Assembly (NCBI GenBank): GCA_041689775.1
Contig: JBDNFP010000088.1
Location: 1 to 46,814, forward strand
DNA from: JBDNFP01 sp041689775
GTDB taxonomy: Bacteria > Bacteroidota > Bacteroidia > Cytophagales > Spirosomataceae
Length of the DNA: 46,814 bases
Direction: 5' to 3'
Shown: in pieces, positions 25,421 through 34,364 of the stretch
Layout of the letters: every line of letters starts with the position of its first letter
How positions within the stretch are numbered: position 1 is the stretch's first letter
The notes under the pieces: model-generated
What the model saw: the letters and a program-made list of their open reading frames with translations, nothing else
What the model was told of the DNA's origin: nothing
Database searches by the model: none
Program-made: the position numbers and the translations under genes

Positions 25421-26758
25421 TTATACCGCATCCGATAAGCTACTGAATGTAAACTCCCGGATCTTCATGGGAGGAATCAGGTAGTTTTGGTCCGATTCGG
25501 TACTGACGGTCCGTTCGGGTTTGCCCAATGCTTCCAGGTTATTGAGCATAATGATCGGGCTCTCGTTAAAGCGGAAGTTCTTGACCGGGTATTTGATCAC
25601 GCCATCCTCAATAAAGAAAGTACCGTCACGGGTGAGGCCGGTCAAAAGCAACGTCTGAGGATCAACCGTTCGGATGTACCAGAGCTTCGTCACCAGAATA
25701 CCTCGCTTGGTATTCTTGATCATCTCTTCCAGTGAGGAGTTTCCTCCGGCCATAATCACATTATTGGGGAAGGGCGTGGCCTTTACACCTTTCTTTTCCG
25801 CCCAAAAGCGTGAGTAGGCCAGATTTTTTACGACTCCTTTTTCAATCCAGTTAATTTTTTCCTGGGGCCGCCCGTCGCCCGACCACGGGGAGGCGGGAAG
25901 TTCAGCGTTGGACGGGTCAGAGTAAATCATTACCCGTTCGTCCACGATCTTTTCACCCAGTTTACTTTCCCCGCCCGGCTTGCTCAAAAAGGAACGTCCT
26001 TCGTCGGTGGAGCGGGCATCGAGGTTGAAGAAAATATTTTCCAAGAGTACCGACGCTGCAGTTGGTTCCAAGATGACAGTATACTTGCCCGGCTCTAAGG
26101 CACGGGCATCTACCGAAGCAAGACATTTCTGTACCGCAATTTGTGTGGCGGTTCCGGTATTGAGTTTGTCAAAATCACTAAAACCCCGGATCACGTAGCC
26201 GGAGCCCTTTCCGTCGGGTGTACGTACCGTCAGTGAGAAATTGACATTGGTACTTGGGTAGTAGGCAAAAAGACCCTTGGAGTTCATCATGGCCGAATAG
26301 CCACGGGTATCTTCCAGAAAGCCCGCACCCACTAGGTTCTTTTCGCGGGTTTGTAGCAGACTGGTCGCCACGGCATTGGCCCGTTTGGCGGGGTCTACGT
26401 TGGCCGTTGACTCAAAAAAGCCCTTGGAAGTACTATAAGTCTGAGGACCTAATATTCCAACGTACTCCGGATTCTCGGGAGCAAGTCGCGCCAGTTCTTC
26501 CGAGCGGCGAACTACTTTTTCTAACGAAGCGTCATCAAATTCATCGATACTTGCGGTACCTACTTTCTTACCAAAGGAAGACTGAACAGCTAGATTTTGA
26601 TTGATTAACCCACCAGCGGTGGATACTTCGTTGCGGGCGTAACGGATATTACCGCGTTGTTCGCCCAGGATATTAGCCTCGCATTCGTCCGCTTTGGAGT
26701 AGCTGAGTACCTTTTTCAGGATGGCATTGGCTTCTGATTCTGTAAGAATGATTGACAT
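25421..26758 (-). CDS. PmbA/TldE-like protein, copy 1
   Basis: A 445-aa member of the TldD/PmbA metalloprotease family, non-catalytic type: it has no HExxxH motif. It shows the N-terminal family domain (IRYARNEVSTAGGLINQNLA, about 38-57), the central linker and the C-terminal beta-rich domain (WYIRTVDPQTLLLTGLTRDG, about 356-375; NFRFNESPIIMLNNLEALG). In E. coli, TldE (PmbA) pairs with TldD to form a hollow protease that trims unfolded peptides such as microcin B17 precursor or CcdA. Here it follows the TldD copy 1 gene by five bases. It has no signal peptide, whereas its TldD partner has a Tat leader. It is a paralogue of the protein at 29097-30443. Confidence 0.88.
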   Translation of the reverse strand: MSIILTESEANAILKKVLSYSKADECEANILGEQRGNIRYARNEVSTAGGLINQNLAVQSSFGKKVGTASIDEFDDASLEKVVRRSEELARLAPENPEYVGILGPQTYSTSKGFFESTANVDPAKRANAVATSLLQTREKNLVGAGFLEDTRGYSAMMNSKGLFAYYPSTNVNFSLTVRTPDGKGSGYVIRGFSDFDKLNTGTATQIAVQKCLASVDARALEPGKYTVILEPTAASVLLENIFFNLDARSTDEGRSFLSKPGGESKLGEKIVDERVMIYSDPSNAELPASPWSGDGRPQEKINWIEKGVVKNLAYSRFWAEKKGVKATPFPNNVIMAGGNSSLEEMIKNTKRGILVTKLWYIRTVDPQTLLLTGLTRDGTFFIEDGVIKYPVKNFRFNESPIIMLNNLEALGKPERTVSTESDQNYLIPPMKIREFTFSSLSDAV

Positions 26759-26763
26759 GGCTA

Positions 26764-28404
26764 TTATATTTTTCTGGCTGTATTAATCACGTTAACTCCA
26801 TTAAACCGCGTAGTAGAACTCCCGTGCGATACGGCACTGGATTGGCTGGGCTGCCCTTTTCCGTCGAAAAAAGAACCACCGAGCCGGTAGTCACGTTCGT
26901 CGCACACTTGCACGCAGGAGTTCCAGAACTCCTGCGTATTGGACTGGTACGCCACGTCTTTGAGCATTCCGGCTATTTTGCCGTCCTTAATTTCATAGTA
27001 CAACTGCCCGCCAAACTGAAAGTTATAGCGCTGCTGATCAATGGAAAACGAGCCGTCGCCGATAATATAGATACCTTTCTTGACATCCTTGATCATCTCT
27101 TCCACCGAGAGAGGTGTTTTACCCGGTGCCAAGGATACGTTGGCCATCCGCTGAAACTGCACCGAGCCCCAGTTGTCGGCATAGCAGCAACCATGTGATT
27201 CTTTTTCGCCAATGATATGGGCCTGATCCCGGATAGCTTGGTAATTAACCAACGTACCGTCTTTGACGAGGTCCCAGCGTTTGGTATTTACACCTTCATC
27301 GTCCCAGCCCACGGCTCCCAGAGAACCGGGTTGGGTTTTATCGGCAAAGAGCGTTACCTGCGAACTACCATAGTTGAAGTTTTTAGATTCCCATTTATCC
27401 AGGGTAGCGAAAGATGTACCGGCAAAGTTGGCCTCATAACCCAGTACCCGGTCGAGTTCGAGTGGGTGGCCCACCGACTCGTGGATCGTCAGCCACAGGT
27501 GAGAAGGATCAAGTACCAGATCATACTTACCGGCTTCTACCGACTTGGCCGTCAGCTTTTCCTTGGTTTGTCGGGCGGCGGCGGTTACGTCTTCCAGCAT
27601 ATCGTAGCCTCTGTTGTAGCGGGTCGTGATACCCTTTATGCTATCGGTTGGGTTGGCCTGCAGGTACTCATAGCCCATACCCATTGGCGCACTGAGCGAC
27701 TGCCGGGTTTCGAATTTGCCACTTTTGGGATCAATGGTAGTTACATTGAAGATAGGCCACATCCGGTGAATATCCTGGTCGATATAGGATCCATCGGTAG
27801 AAGCAAAGTACTTCTGCTCGTTGACCATGAAAAGTACCGAATTGACGTAATTAGCACCGTTTTTCAGGGCCGCGTCGTTTACGGTCAGCAACAGGTCTAC
27901 TTTTTCTTTGATGGGTACTTCAAAGGCATTTTTCGTGATAGGCGCCTTCCAGCTTACTTCTCCGAACCCTTTCTGCGGAGCCAGTTGCACCGGCTCTTTC
28001 ATGAGTTTGGCATTTGCCTTGGCTATGGCCACTGCTTCTTCGGCGGCCTTCGCCGTTTGGGCTTCACTTTTGGCATCTACCACCGCAGCAAAGCCCCAAC
28101 ATCCGTCGGCAATAACCCGCACGCCTACGCCGTAGGATTCCGTGTTTACAAGATTCTGAACTTTGTCTTCCCGAGTTACCACAAATTGGTTGAGATACCG
28201 GCCAATGCGGATGTCGGCGTAGGTCGCACCTTTTGATGTGGCGGCATTGAGGGCGGCATCGGCCAGGCGTTTTTTGGTTGCTACGTCAATGGCATTGTCA
28301 AGCAGGGCTTCGGGCGATACCGCTCGTCCCAGTACCGGAATCGTGGGTAGCATCAAAGCCCCCGCACCAAATCCGGTTAATTGCATAAAGTCTCTCCTGT
28401 TCAT
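26764..28404 (-). CDS. TldD-like metalloprotease with twin-arginine leader, copy 1
   Basis: A 546-aa catalytic partner of the TldD/TldE protease. The zinc motif HESVGH is at residues 308-313 within LWLTIHESVGHPLELDR. The N-terminus, MNRRDFMQLTGFGAGALMLP, is a Tat-type signal (RR followed by a phenylalanine and a hydrophobic stretch). Unlike cytoplasmic E. coli TldD, this enzyme may therefore be exported. SHGCCYADNWGSVQFQRMAN and FSIDQQRYNFQFGGQLYYEI are conserved C-terminal parts. It is coupled to PmbA copy 1 (5-base gap). It is one of two tandem TldD/PmbA pairs; hicAB lies between them. Confidence 0.9.
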   Translation of the reverse strand: MNRRDFMQLTGFGAGALMLPTIPVLGRAVSPEALLDNAIDVATKKRLADAALNAATSKGATYADIRIGRYLNQFVVTREDKVQNLVNTESYGVGVRVIADGCWGFAAVVDAKSEAQTAKAAEEAVAIAKANAKLMKEPVQLAPQKGFGEVSWKAPITKNAFEVPIKEKVDLLLTVNDAALKNGANYVNSVLFMVNEQKYFASTDGSYIDQDIHRMWPIFNVTTIDPKSGKFETRQSLSAPMGMGYEYLQANPTDSIKGITTRYNRGYDMLEDVTAAARQTKEKLTAKSVEAGKYDLVLDPSHLWLTIHESVGHPLELDRVLGYEANFAGTSFATLDKWESKNFNYGSSQVTLFADKTQPGSLGAVGWDDEGVNTKRWDLVKDGTLVNYQAIRDQAHIIGEKESHGCCYADNWGSVQFQRMANVSLAPGKTPLSVEEMIKDVKKGIYIIGDGSFSIDQQRYNFQFGGQLYYEIKDGKIAGMLKDVAYQSNTQEFWNSCVQVCDERDYRLGGSFFDGKGQPSQSSAVSHGSSTTRFNGVNVINTARKI

Positions 28405-28451
28405 GGCTTGTTTGTTTACTAGTTAATTTTTGGGTGAATTCTAATATTTTG

Positions 28452-28667
28452 TCAAGCGTATATCAACTTACCTTTGGGTGAAGGGATTTCCCGACCTATT
28501 AGTTTGGCCGTTTCAATCCATTCATCAATAACAATTTCCGCATTATAGACGGCTTCTTGGTAACTAGATCCGTCTGCCATACAGCCAGCTAATTCCGGAA
28601 TTTCGGCTATATAAGCCTGATCTCCCTCACTCCAATAGATGATGATTTCGTATTTATAATTTTTCAT
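28452..28667 (-). CDS. hicB: HicB-type antitoxin
   Basis: A 71-aa protein from ATG 28667, MKNYKYEIIIYWSEGDQAYI followed by AEIPELAGCMADGSSYQEAV: the partial RNase H fold typical of HicB, with the pattern Y..E.PELPGC.a.G.t..EA. It is a short form without an obvious C-terminal DNA-binding domain. It overlaps the end of hicA by 14 bases, so the toxin and antitoxin are translated together. The antitoxin should bind and block HicA. Confidence 0.88.
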   Translation of the reverse strand: MKNYKYEIIIYWSEGDQAYIAEIPELAGCMADGSSYQEAVYNAEIVIDEWIETAKLIGREIPSPKGKLIYA

Positions 28668-28902
28668 CACTGCCAAAATTAAGTTGATATTTCACAATAA
28701 TAGTTCTGATTTGCTTGACTTGGTAAGGTTTAGCCTTCCCGGACTTTGACTGAACGTTTATGATTTCATCTACTCCCTGTCTGGTGAAAATGTGATGACT
28801 ACCTTTCACTCTTTCATCAAAACCTAAACGTACCAAAAGATTTTTCAATTCCTCAAACGAAATGCTGGTGTCTGAGTCTCCCCTTAAAATGTTTACAAGC
28901 AA
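28654..28902 (-). CDS. hicA: HicA-type mRNA interferase toxin, start codon apparently altered
   Basis: Double-stranded-RNA-binding-fold toxin that cleaves mRNA. The motif VKGSHHIFTRQG (about residues 32-43) holds the catalytic His, and KAKPYQVKQIRTIIVKYQL is the standard HicA C-terminus. Listed here from TTG 28902 (82 aa). The coding frame continues upstream as I-G-K-Y-E-K before L-L-V-N-I-L, which matches the N-terminus of relatives (MGKxEKLLxKIL) with ATA at 28918-28920 where ATG is expected. No other in-frame ATG lies nearby. So the toxin starts at an unusual codon or is poorly translated. Toxin first and antitoxin second is the usual hicAB order. Confidence 0.85.
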   Translation of the reverse strand: MLVNILRGDSDTSISFEELKNLLVRLGFDERVKGSHHIFTRQGVDEIINVQSKSGKAKPYQVKQIRTIIVKYQLNFGSDEKL

Positions 28903-28963
28903 CTTTTCATACTTTCCTATGTTGTGGCTCGCACTAGTCTTTTGGATAAGGTGACAAAATGAA

Positions 28964-29030
28964 CAGGGTTTTCTTACAGAAAATACCGAAGGCTTGAAAT
29001 GCTTACAGACTTTTTTATCAGAAAACCCTG
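28964..29030. repeat. 11-bp inverted repeat in the 3' flank of PmbA copy 2
   Basis: CAGGGTTTTCT (28964-28974) pairs perfectly with AGAAAACCCTG (29020-29030) across a 45-base loop that also carries CTTACAGA. It lies between the stop of PmbA copy 2 and the hicA start; it may be a terminator or the edge of the inserted hicAB module. Confidence 0.45.
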
Positions 29031-29096
29031 ATGGACTATATTATGCGTTATTCATGGTTTTATTCACTTATCGCCGGGCGCCCCCGACAAAATTAC

Positions 29097-30443
29097 CTAT
29101 ACCGCATCTGATAAGCTACTAAACGTAAAGTCACGGATTTTCAACGGGGGAATAAGGTTGCCGCTGATACGCTGCGGGGCACCCATCGCTTCTAGGTTAT
29201 TGAGCATAATTACGGGACTTTCGTTGAACCGGAAATTTTTCACTGGGTACTTAATTTTGCCGTTTTCGATGTAGAAAGTACCGTCACGGGTAAGGCCGGT
29301 GTAAAGCAGTGTTTGTGGATCTACCGCCCGGATGTACCAGAAACGGGTCACCAGAATCCCTTTTTCGGTATTCTTGATCATCTCGGCCAATGACTCAGTA
29401 CCACCTACCATGATGATACCGGACGGCGGAGCAACGGACTTAACTCCTTTTTTCTGCGCCCAGAATTGCGAATAGTACATGTTTTTCACCACGCCGTTTT
29501 CTACCCAGGTAACTTTTTCCTGCGGGCGACCGTCTACGCCACCGCCGCCGAAACGTCCACCACCACCCGCAAAGGGAGAGCCGGGGATTTCGATATTGGT
29601 TGGGTCAGAGTAGATCGTTACGCGCTCGTCGAATAGTTTCTCACCCAAACGGGTTTCTCCGCCTTTTTTGCTGAGGAAACTGCGTCCTTCGTCGGCGTTA
29701 CGGGCATCCATGCTGCGCATCATATTACCCAGCAAGTCTACGGCGGCGGCCGGTTCCAGAATCACGGTGTACTTACCGGGTTCCAGCGCGCGGGCGTTGA
29801 CCGAAGCCAATGCTTTCTGCATGGCTACTTCGGTGGCTGCTTTGGTACTTAGTTTGGACACATCGTTTACGTCGCGGATGGCGTAGCCGGAGCCCAGCCC
29901 ATCGGTGGTACGAACCGTAATGGTGAAGTCAACGGAAGTGGCCTTATTGTAGCCAAACAGTCCTTTGCTATTACCGATGGCGGTAAAACCGACGCTGTCT
30001 TCCATATATCCCGCCGCGATCAGGTTCTTTTTCTTACAAGGGTCAAGGCTGTCAAAAGCGGCCTGAGCCCGGTAATCGGGGGTAATATCGGCGGTTGATT
30101 GGGCAAAAGATTTCGTTTCTGCGTAGTTCTGCGGACCGAGCATTGGCACGTATTCCGGGTTTTCGGGGGCTAGTTTGGCAATCTCCTCGGCCCGGCGAAC
30201 CGTTTTTTCGAGTGATGCATCGTCAAACTCGTTAATGGTGGCCGTACCTGATTTTTTACCAAAAACGGCCGTTACCGCCAGAGATTGGTTGGTAGACTCC
30301 CCACTCGTGGATACCGAATTACGGGCATACCGGATATTCCCGGTGCGGTTACCGTTCAGGGAAACGCTCATTTCGTCGGCTTTTGAGTACGACAAAACCT
30401 TATCTATAATTTTTTTAGCTTCTTCTTTTATTAAGGTGGCCAT
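29097..30443 (-). CDS. PmbA/TldE-like protein, copy 2
   Basis: A 448-aa paralogue of the protein at 25421-26758, similar over its whole length (GNIRYARNSVSTSGESTNQS; FWYIRAVDPQTLLYTGLTRD; NFRFNESPVIMLNNLEAMG; identical last residues FTFSSLSDAV). It again lacks HExxxH and a signal peptide. A Gly-rich loop (GSPFAGGGGRFGGGGVDGRP, about 307-326) is longer than in copy 1. It follows TldD copy 2 by 73 bases, with a perfect small hairpin in the gap, whereas copy 1 is separated by only five bases. It should pair with TldD copy 2. Confidence 0.88.
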   Translation of the reverse strand: MATLIKEEAKKIIDKVLSYSKADEMSVSLNGNRTGNIRYARNSVSTSGESTNQSLAVTAVFGKKSGTATINEFDDASLEKTVRRAEEIAKLAPENPEYVPMLGPQNYAETKSFAQSTADITPDYRAQAAFDSLDPCKKKNLIAAGYMEDSVGFTAIGNSKGLFGYNKATSVDFTITVRTTDGLGSGYAIRDVNDVSKLSTKAATEVAMQKALASVNARALEPGKYTVILEPAAAVDLLGNMMRSMDARNADEGRSFLSKKGGETRLGEKLFDERVTIYSDPTNIEIPGSPFAGGGGRFGGGGVDGRPQEKVTWVENGVVKNMYYSQFWAQKKGVKSVAPPSGIIMVGGTESLAEMIKNTEKGILVTRFWYIRAVDPQTLLYTGLTRDGTFYIENGKIKYPVKNFRFNESPVIMLNNLEAMGAPQRISGNLIPPLKIRDFTFSSLSDAV

Positions 30444-30491
30444 GTCAGTTTGGTAGTAGATTATTAGCTGATTGGTGGTATGTTAGTTTGA

Positions 30492-30512
30492 TAGGTCGTC
30501 GTCAACGACCTA
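30492..30512. other. Perfect intercistronic hairpin between TldD copy 2 and PmbA copy 2
   Basis: TAGGTCGT (30492-30499), loop CGTCA, ACGACCTA (30505-30512). It lies four bases after the TldD copy 2 stop codon in transcript order. There is no T run; it probably stabilises or partly attenuates the transcript so that the two subunits are made in different amounts. Confidence 0.5.
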
Positions 30513-30516
30513 CTCC

Positions 30517-32160
30517 CTAAATTTTACGCCCGGTATTGATCACATTGACACCATTGAAACGCGTCGTGGCGCTACCGTGCGATACGGCGCTAACCTGCGA
30601 AGGCTGCCCTTTACCATCAAAGAAAGAGCCGAATGTCCGGTAGTCGTCCTTGTCGCAAAGCTGCGCGCAGGAGTTCCAGAATTCCTGCGTATTGGATTGG
30701 TAGGCCACGTCGTCGAGCATACCCACGATCTCTCCGTTCTTGATTTCGTAGAATAGCTGTCCGCCAAACTGGAAATTATAACGTTGCTGATCAATTGAAT
30801 ACGACCCCCGGCCGATGATGTAGATACCCTTATCAACGCCTTTGATCATATCCTTCACACTCCGCTTTTCGGTGCCGGGGCGTAATGATACGTTCGGCAT
30901 TCGTTGGAACTGTACCGAATCCCAGTTATCTGCGTAGCAGCAACCGTGTGATTCTTTTTCACCAATAATAGCCACCTGATCACGAATTGCCTGGTAGTTG
31001 ACCAGCACTCCGTCTTTGATCAGATTCCACTCCTTGCAAGGTACGCCCTCGTCGTCGTAGCCAACCGTACCCAAGGTATAGGGCTGGGTTTTATCAGCTA
31101 CGATATTGACCAATTTGCTACCGTAGTTAAAGTTGCCGGATTTCCATTTATCGAGCGTGGCGAAGGAAGTACCGGCGTAGTTGGCTTCGTAGCCGAGTAC
31201 GCGGTCGAGTTCGAGCGGGTGGCCCACCGACTCGTGAATAGTAAGCCCCAAGTGATTGGGGTCAAGTACGAGATCATACTTGCCGGGTGTTACCGACTTC
31301 GCCGACATTTTTTCTTTGGCCTGCTTGGCTGCCATGGTAGCATCCTCCACCATATCGTAGGAGTTACGGTAGCCTACCAGTCCGTTGGGTCCTGGTATTT
31401 TTTCGGAAGCCAGTCCATCGAGATACTCGTAGCCCATACCCATGGGTGAACTGATGGCATCGCGGGTTTTGAACTTACCGGCTGCTTTATCGAGGGCCGT
31501 TACCGTGAAAGTGGGCCAAATACGATGCACATCCTGATCTATATAGGAGCCATCGGTGGAGGCAAAATACTTCTGTTCGTTGACAAAGAAAAGGTTGGAC
31601 GTAACGAAGGCAGCGCCGTTTTTCATGGCTTCGCCGTTTACATTCATGAGGAGGTCTACCTTCTGCTCAATGGGTATTTCGAAAGCATTTTTGGTCATTG
31701 GTGTTTTCCAGCTTACTTCTCCGACCCCTTTCTGAGCAGCCAATACCACGGGCTCGCTCTGAATTTTGGCGTTAGCCTTCGCAATAGCCACCGCTGTTTC
31801 GGCGCATCTCTTGATCCCGTCGGGTGTAACGTCACTCGTAGCCGAAAATCCCCAGCAACCGCTCGCGATTACCCGGATACCTACCCCGTAGGACTCCGCG
31901 TTGGTTACGTTTTGAACCTGCATTTCGCGGGTAAACAAAAATTGCTGGAGGTACCGGCCAATGCGTACGTCCGTATAGGTAGCCCCTTTGCTGCGGGCAG
32001 CGTTGAGTGCAATGTCAGCCATCTGCTTTTTAAAAGCTATGTCGGCACCGGGTACCAGCAAATGTTCTACCGATACTTCCCGCCCCATAACCAAGGCTGA
32101 CGGGAGCATGAAAGCGCCCATCCCTAGGCCGGATAGCTGCATGAATTCTCTTCTTTTCAT
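30517..32160 (-). CDS. TldD-like metalloprotease with twin-arginine leader, copy 2
   Basis: A 547-aa paralogue of the protein at 26764-28404. The start is ATG 32160, giving MKRREFMQLSGLGMGAFMLP, a Tat-type leader; an upstream in-frame start at 32211 would bury the twin arginines 17 residues inside. The zinc motif is LGLTIHESVGHPLELDR. The C-terminal blocks SHGCCYADNWDSVQFQRMPN and YSIDQQRYNFQFGGQLFYEI match copy 1. It is first in the double TldD/PmbA array on the minus strand; its promoter must lie in 32161-32360. Two catalytic copies with two scaffold copies suggest separate substrates or a mixed complex. Confidence 0.9.
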   Translation of the reverse strand: MKRREFMQLSGLGMGAFMLPSALVMGREVSVEHLLVPGADIAFKKQMADIALNAARSKGATYTDVRIGRYLQQFLFTREMQVQNVTNAESYGVGIRVIASGCWGFSATSDVTPDGIKRCAETAVAIAKANAKIQSEPVVLAAQKGVGEVSWKTPMTKNAFEIPIEQKVDLLMNVNGEAMKNGAAFVTSNLFFVNEQKYFASTDGSYIDQDVHRIWPTFTVTALDKAAGKFKTRDAISSPMGMGYEYLDGLASEKIPGPNGLVGYRNSYDMVEDATMAAKQAKEKMSAKSVTPGKYDLVLDPNHLGLTIHESVGHPLELDRVLGYEANYAGTSFATLDKWKSGNFNYGSKLVNIVADKTQPYTLGTVGYDDEGVPCKEWNLIKDGVLVNYQAIRDQVAIIGEKESHGCCYADNWDSVQFQRMPNVSLRPGTEKRSVKDMIKGVDKGIYIIGRGSYSIDQQRYNFQFGGQLFYEIKNGEIVGMLDDVAYQSNTQEFWNSCAQLCDKDDYRTFGSFFDGKGQPSQVSAVSHGSATTRFNGVNVINTGRKI

Positions 32161-32369
32161 GTTGATTTGTGTAAAATGATAAAGGTTAGAGGTTACCCAT
32201 TTATTGGGCAATTTGTCTGCGCGGCCAAAAAAGGATTGGCACTATCTCAAAAAGAGAGGTGAAAATAGGTAAAAATGCTAAAACAGCGATAGGATGGAAA
32301 ATGTTTTGTTATACTAATTATTGTAAAGGCACAGAAGAGAGACAATTGGCGTAACGTAGCAACCCACTA

Positions 32370-32411
32370 AAAAGAGGTCACCGAAGCTATGAAACCCAGA
32401 TGACCTCTTTT
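32370..32411 (-). terminator. Terminator of the DUF1080 gene
   Basis: AAAAGAGGTCA (32370-32380) pairs perfectly with TGACCTCTTTT (32401-32411). On the minus strand the hairpin lies 20 bases after the DUF1080 stop codon and ends in TTTTTA. Confidence 0.75.
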
Positions 32412-32431
32412 ACAAAGTAGTAAGTTGCTTG

Positions 32432-33322
32432 TTAGTAGGTACAGGCGGCTTTATTAGGTACCTGATAGTAGGCCTTAAAATTGGAGGCTTTGGGATCCAT
32501 ACAACCTTTGAGGGGTAGCAGCTCAATCTTTCGGAAGTCAATGGCGTGGCTTTCGCTTTGCAAGGCGATGTACCCTTCCTTCAAGGGGGTATTCTGAATT
32601 TTCAACCACTCGTCAGCATTGGAAAACTTACCGGTTTTAAAATCGTGATTGGGACCAACAAAACCACCCCCTACCTGGGTATGAGTGTAGGTAAGTACGA
32701 TATCATTATCAATGAGATGGTAGACGATGGAATCGCCGTACACAATGGCTTCGGCTTTCACCCACTGATCGCCGTCATAGGTTTTGGAGGTAGAGTTGAC
32801 GCAGTGAGCCTCGGCCAGTTTACCGTCAATGTCCGCAATGGTGCCAGGTGAGCAGAGGTTGCCCGTAGCCCGCTCACCGCTGCCCAAGCCACCCAAAAGC
32901 TGCATTTCGAGCGATACCGGAAAGGTCTGATCTTTTCCCAGATTCCAGGCGGGCTCCGAGTGGAGCATGATGCCGCTGTTCCGGACGTTCCAGGAATCAC
33001 CTCCGGGTACCTGATCGCCCAGAAAACGATATTCAAACCGGATGCGGTAGTACGAAAAGGGCTGCCGGTAGTAAATATGCCCGTACCGCCCGTCGAAGGT
33101 TTTATAGCCGTCGTACTTCACCCGTAGCATTCCGTCTTCGGCCACAAAGGTATTCTGGTAGTTATCGTTCATTGCGTAGCCCGCAATCTTGATATCCCAG
33201 CCCAAAAGGTCTTTCCCGTTGAAGAGTTGAATCCAGTCGGATGGCTTGGGAGTGTTGGATTGGGCGTAGATAGTACTACCGATTAGGCAAAATAGGGTAA
33301 GGAAGAAACCTGTTTTTTTCAT
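32432..33322 (-). CDS. Exported DUF1080 protein (3-keto-disaccharide hydrolase-like)
   Basis: A 296-aa protein with a Sec signal peptide (MKKTGFFLTLFCLIGSTIYA). The DUF1080 concanavalin-like fold covers about residues 28-270: DWIQLFNGKDLLGWDIKIAG, YYRIRFEYRFLGDQVPGGDS, NSGIMLHSEPAWNLGKDQTF and GYIALQSESHAIDFRKIELL. The family acts on 3-keto-glycosides or related sugars. After the domain comes GCMDPKASNFKAYYQVP ending in ACTY, the Cys-flanked GCMDP-type tail common in exported Bacteroidota proteins. The secreted sugar isomerase-like protein at 41108 could belong to the same type of pathway, but it is not adjacent. Confidence 0.88.
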   Translation of the reverse strand: MKKTGFFLTLFCLIGSTIYAQSNTPKPSDWIQLFNGKDLLGWDIKIAGYAMNDNYQNTFVAEDGMLRVKYDGYKTFDGRYGHIYYRQPFSYYRIRFEYRFLGDQVPGGDSWNVRNSGIMLHSEPAWNLGKDQTFPVSLEMQLLGGLGSGERATGNLCSPGTIADIDGKLAEAHCVNSTSKTYDGDQWVKAEAIVYGDSIVYHLIDNDIVLTYTHTQVGGGFVGPNHDFKTGKFSNADEWLKIQNTPLKEGYIALQSESHAIDFRKIELLPLKGCMDPKASNFKAYYQVPNKAACTY

Positions 33323-33410
33323 ATTTCTGTACGGATTAAGACGAAAGGTTATTGAAGTTTGAGAAGACTAATGTTGTAATGAAATAAGCCGATCTATACA
33401 AAAAACTACT

Positions 33411-34340
33411 TTACCGCGTCAACTGAATCCATGCCGCGAGCTCCATGGCCCAGGCAATACCGATATGGACGAACATACCTCCCCAGATGCTGCGGGAGCG
33501 GAGGGCAATAACGCCTAGGATATACCCACCAAATACGGAGCCGATGGTTTCACCCAAGGGTTTTCCAAAATGGAGGGTAGCATAGCAGACTACCATCGGG
33601 AGAAGAGCGCCCCGCCCCAGTAGATGCGCCATTCCAATGATCATAAAGCCCCGGAAGAGTAGCTCCGTGGGGATAAAATCATAACCGTACATTAGTTCAT
33701 AGGCCAAGGCCGTTACCCAGGGAGCTACGCCAAAAAACTCATCGGCCCGAGAATCCCGGTAGGTGGGGTAGTTGCGTAAGAACTCCGGCTGAAAGGATGC
33801 CCAGATAATCAGCGGAAGCATGGCCAACAGTAACAGTATATACGGGCTGACGTTTTGGGGCTTGAAGAGACCGTAAAAACGAGTGGACTGGTTGTCAAGG
33901 AGCCAATAAAATAGAATAAGGGGCAGAAAGGTAGTGAGCAGGGATGAAAGGCTAGCCAAACCGTAGAAGGCAAACCAATAGATTTGCCCGTCAAAAAGCT
34001 GCTTGCTCCACGCCTGATAGGCATAAAAACTCCCGTCCCAGGCGAGCACCAGTAAGATAAAGAAGCTGTACAGCCACACCCGGGGATTGCGGAATACCGT
34101 CAACTGCCGGGTATGAGCGGCCCATATCAGCAGACTTCCGTAGTAAGCGGTGGCATACAAGAGAAAGTACCATAGCGTTCGGATAGGCTTGCCGACGTAA
34201 GAGTCAATGATGCGATCTTCCAATTCAATGGTGTAGTTGATACTGATTAGCACAACCAGGAATAAGGCTACTTTGAGGTAGAGCCCGGTATCAAAGTCTT
34301 CTTGCAGATGGGTGCGAAGGTAGCCGACAATCTTACGCAT
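33411..34340 (-). CDS. CPBP family intramembrane metalloprotease
   Basis: A 309-aa membrane protein with about eight helices. The CPBP (CAAX protease/Abi) motifs are IPTELLFRGFMIIGM (about 221-235; relatives have EE where this has TE), CYATLHFGKPLGE (about 253-265) and GGMFVHIGIAW near the end. The family includes type II CAAX prenyl proteases and bacteriocin-immunity proteins. Loss of the first Glu of the EExxxR motif leaves one active-site acid; whether it is active is uncertain. The GNAT gene lies 24 bases upstream on the same strand, so the two may be co-transcribed. Confidence 0.85.
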   Translation of the reverse strand: MRKIVGYLRTHLQEDFDTGLYLKVALFLVVLISINYTIELEDRIIDSYVGKPIRTLWYFLLYATAYYGSLLIWAAHTRQLTVFRNPRVWLYSFFILLVLAWDGSFYAYQAWSKQLFDGQIYWFAFYGLASLSSLLTTFLPLILFYWLLDNQSTRFYGLFKPQNVSPYILLLLAMLPLIIWASFQPEFLRNYPTYRDSRADEFFGVAPWVTALAYELMYGYDFIPTELLFRGFMIIGMAHLLGRGALLPMVVCYATLHFGKPLGETIGSVFGGYILGVIALRSRSIWGGMFVHIGIAWAMELAAWIQLTR

Positions 34341-34364
34341 GGAATGGGTTGATAACTCCCGTAC

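Noticed and set aside
27217..28236. A 339-codon open frame on the plus strand, opposite TldD copy 1
   Set aside because: It is antisense to a protein with HESVGH and a paralogue; a similar shadow frame appears opposite TldD copy 2, as expected from shared codon use.
28452..28920. hicAB as part of a phage or large island
   Set aside because: There is no integrase, tRNA or phage gene nearby; both sides are the duplicated TldD/PmbA genes.
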